Source: Planctomycetota bacterium (GTDB lineage Bacteria; Planctomycetota; Phycisphaerae; Phycisphaerales; SM1A02). Taken from it: a stretch of DNA of 16,285 bases. Under the pieces are notes generated by a model. It saw nothing but the letters and a program-made list of their open reading frames with translations, did no database searches and had not been told where the DNA came from. How positions within the stretch are numbered: position 1 is the first letter of the stretch; every line of letters starts with the position of its first letter. This document shows, one piece after another, positions 14,229 through 16,285 of the stretch. The stretch covers positions 1 to 16,285 of the forward strand of contig JAPULD010000009.1 of assembly GCA_027295365.1 (NCBI GenBank), written 5' to 3'. The position numbers and the translations under genes were made by a program.

Positions 14229-14819
14229 GTGCAAGACTGTTGGTATGCCGATAATCGGGACCTCATAAAGTGGGGCGTATTATTTCGCCTCGCCGAGAGC
14301 TACGATGCGCCGCGAATTTTACAGTTGGCATATTACCGCCCCAGTTCCTTCGACCAGCTCATCATTGACGATGAATCGCATGAAATCCCCGAGGAAGTCA
14401 TCGCCCATTTTCGTAATCTGCGCACCATCGAACGTATTGATTCCGAGGTTCGGGTGACAGTTTTTGATTTAGTTTTCAAGGACAGACCAACATATCTGCA
14501 AGAAGTCCTCACAGCGCTGCCGATATTCTCGCAAGAGCGATGTATCGTATTTCTCGATCCCGACACTGGTCTGGAATCCACCAGACCGAGCCTCGATCAC
14601 GTCCTAAACAACGAAGCCGGAGCGATATGGAACGACATGAAGATTGGCGATGTCTTCGTCTTCTACCAGCATCAAACCAATCGGTCCGGTCAGTCCTGGA
14701 TCGAGCCAAAGCGAAACCAACTGGCCGATGCGTTGAACGTTGATACCGGTGAGATAAGGATGGCGAATGCTCCCAAAATCACCAAAGACGTAGTCTTCTT
14801 CTTCACGCAGAAAACCTAG
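14229..14819 (+). CDS. Conserved uncharacterised protein with FLDPDTG motif
   Basis: 196 residues, no signal or membrane helix. Distinct segments are WYADNRDLIKWGVLFRLAE near the N-terminus, ILQLAYYRPS, EEVIAHFRNLR, the central ERCIVFLDPDTGLES (103-117), GDVFVFYQHQTNRSGQSW (about 140-157) and a final DVVFFFTQK. I recall a widely scattered family with this FLDPDTGLE core and the FYQH segment but no assigned function. The strand-then-DPDTG layout is reminiscent of Rossmann-like enzymes with a DPPY-type turn (such as the three-Cys-motif partner proteins), which is only an analogy. GTG 14229 is the start, preceded by AGAGGTGA at 14217-14224. It is on the same strand as the GIY-YIG gene and shares its intermediate composition, so the two may have arrived together. 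Confidence 0.75.
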   Translation: MQDCWYADNRDLIKWGVLFRLAESYDAPRILQLAYYRPSSFDQLIIDDESHEIPEEVIAHFRNLRTIERIDSEVRVTVFDLVFKDRPTYLQEVLTALPIFSQERCIVFLDPDTGLESTRPSLDHVLNNEAGAIWNDMKIGDVFVFYQHQTNRSGQSWIEPKRNQLADALNVDTGEIRMANAPKITKDVVFFFTQKT

Positions 14820-14868
14820 CCAAACACTGCAATTGGAGTAAGAAGCTTTCGGATCTTGCTGCGCTTGC

Positions 14869-16285
<1,417 letters not shown>

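Overview
The window comes from a GC-rich (about 60% by eye) free-living bacterium. The best fit is the Planctomycetota, possibly a Phycisphaerae-type lineage. The evidence is a long Bacteroidetes-like PurF, small lipoproteins with a Tyr/Trp-rich core, and many short standalone genes with little operon structure. This placement is an inference from protein flavour; no rRNA or tRNA is present.

Layout. Bases 1-2666 (minus strand) hold the 5' part of a helical-repeat (TPR-like) protein that runs off the left edge, and a complete purF. Divergent from purF is a membrane-anchored HD-GYP cyclic-di-GMP phosphodiesterase (2785-4134). It converges on two tandem paralogous lipoprotein genes (4206-5206, minus), each followed by a hairpin terminator. 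A GNAT acetyltransferase (minus) is divergent from a DUF819-family membrane protein (plus). Next is an abruptly AT-rich island of about 0.9 kb carrying one DUF4145/zinc-ribbon gene. The plus strand then carries an endonuclease/exonuclease/phosphatase-fold protein, a class I SAM methyltransferase, a seven-helix membrane protein, a VOC (glyoxalase-fold) protein and an AAC(3)-type acetyltransferase.

Bases 12989-14819 look like accessory or rearranged DNA. The start of a metallophosphoesterase gene is fused out of frame to the end of a membrane-protein gene homologous to the one at 10760-11503. A lone GGGGACAGGCAC-type motif follows. Then come a GIY-YIG nuclease-like gene and an uncharacterised conserved gene with an FLDPDTG motif. 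The right edge is a nearly complete ahcY (minus) whose first codons lie beyond the window.

How the genes work together. purF (first step of purine synthesis) and ahcY (recycling of the methyltransferase by-product SAH) are core metabolism. The HD-GYP protein is second-messenger signalling. Most of the rest are single-gene transcription units with no obvious shared pathway. The parts most likely to be unusual are the AT-rich DUF4145 island, the GIY-YIG/FLDPDTG gene pair, and the chimeric gene scar between them and the AAC(3) gene. I see no CRISPR array, complete insertion sequence, integrase or recognisable multi-gene defence operon.
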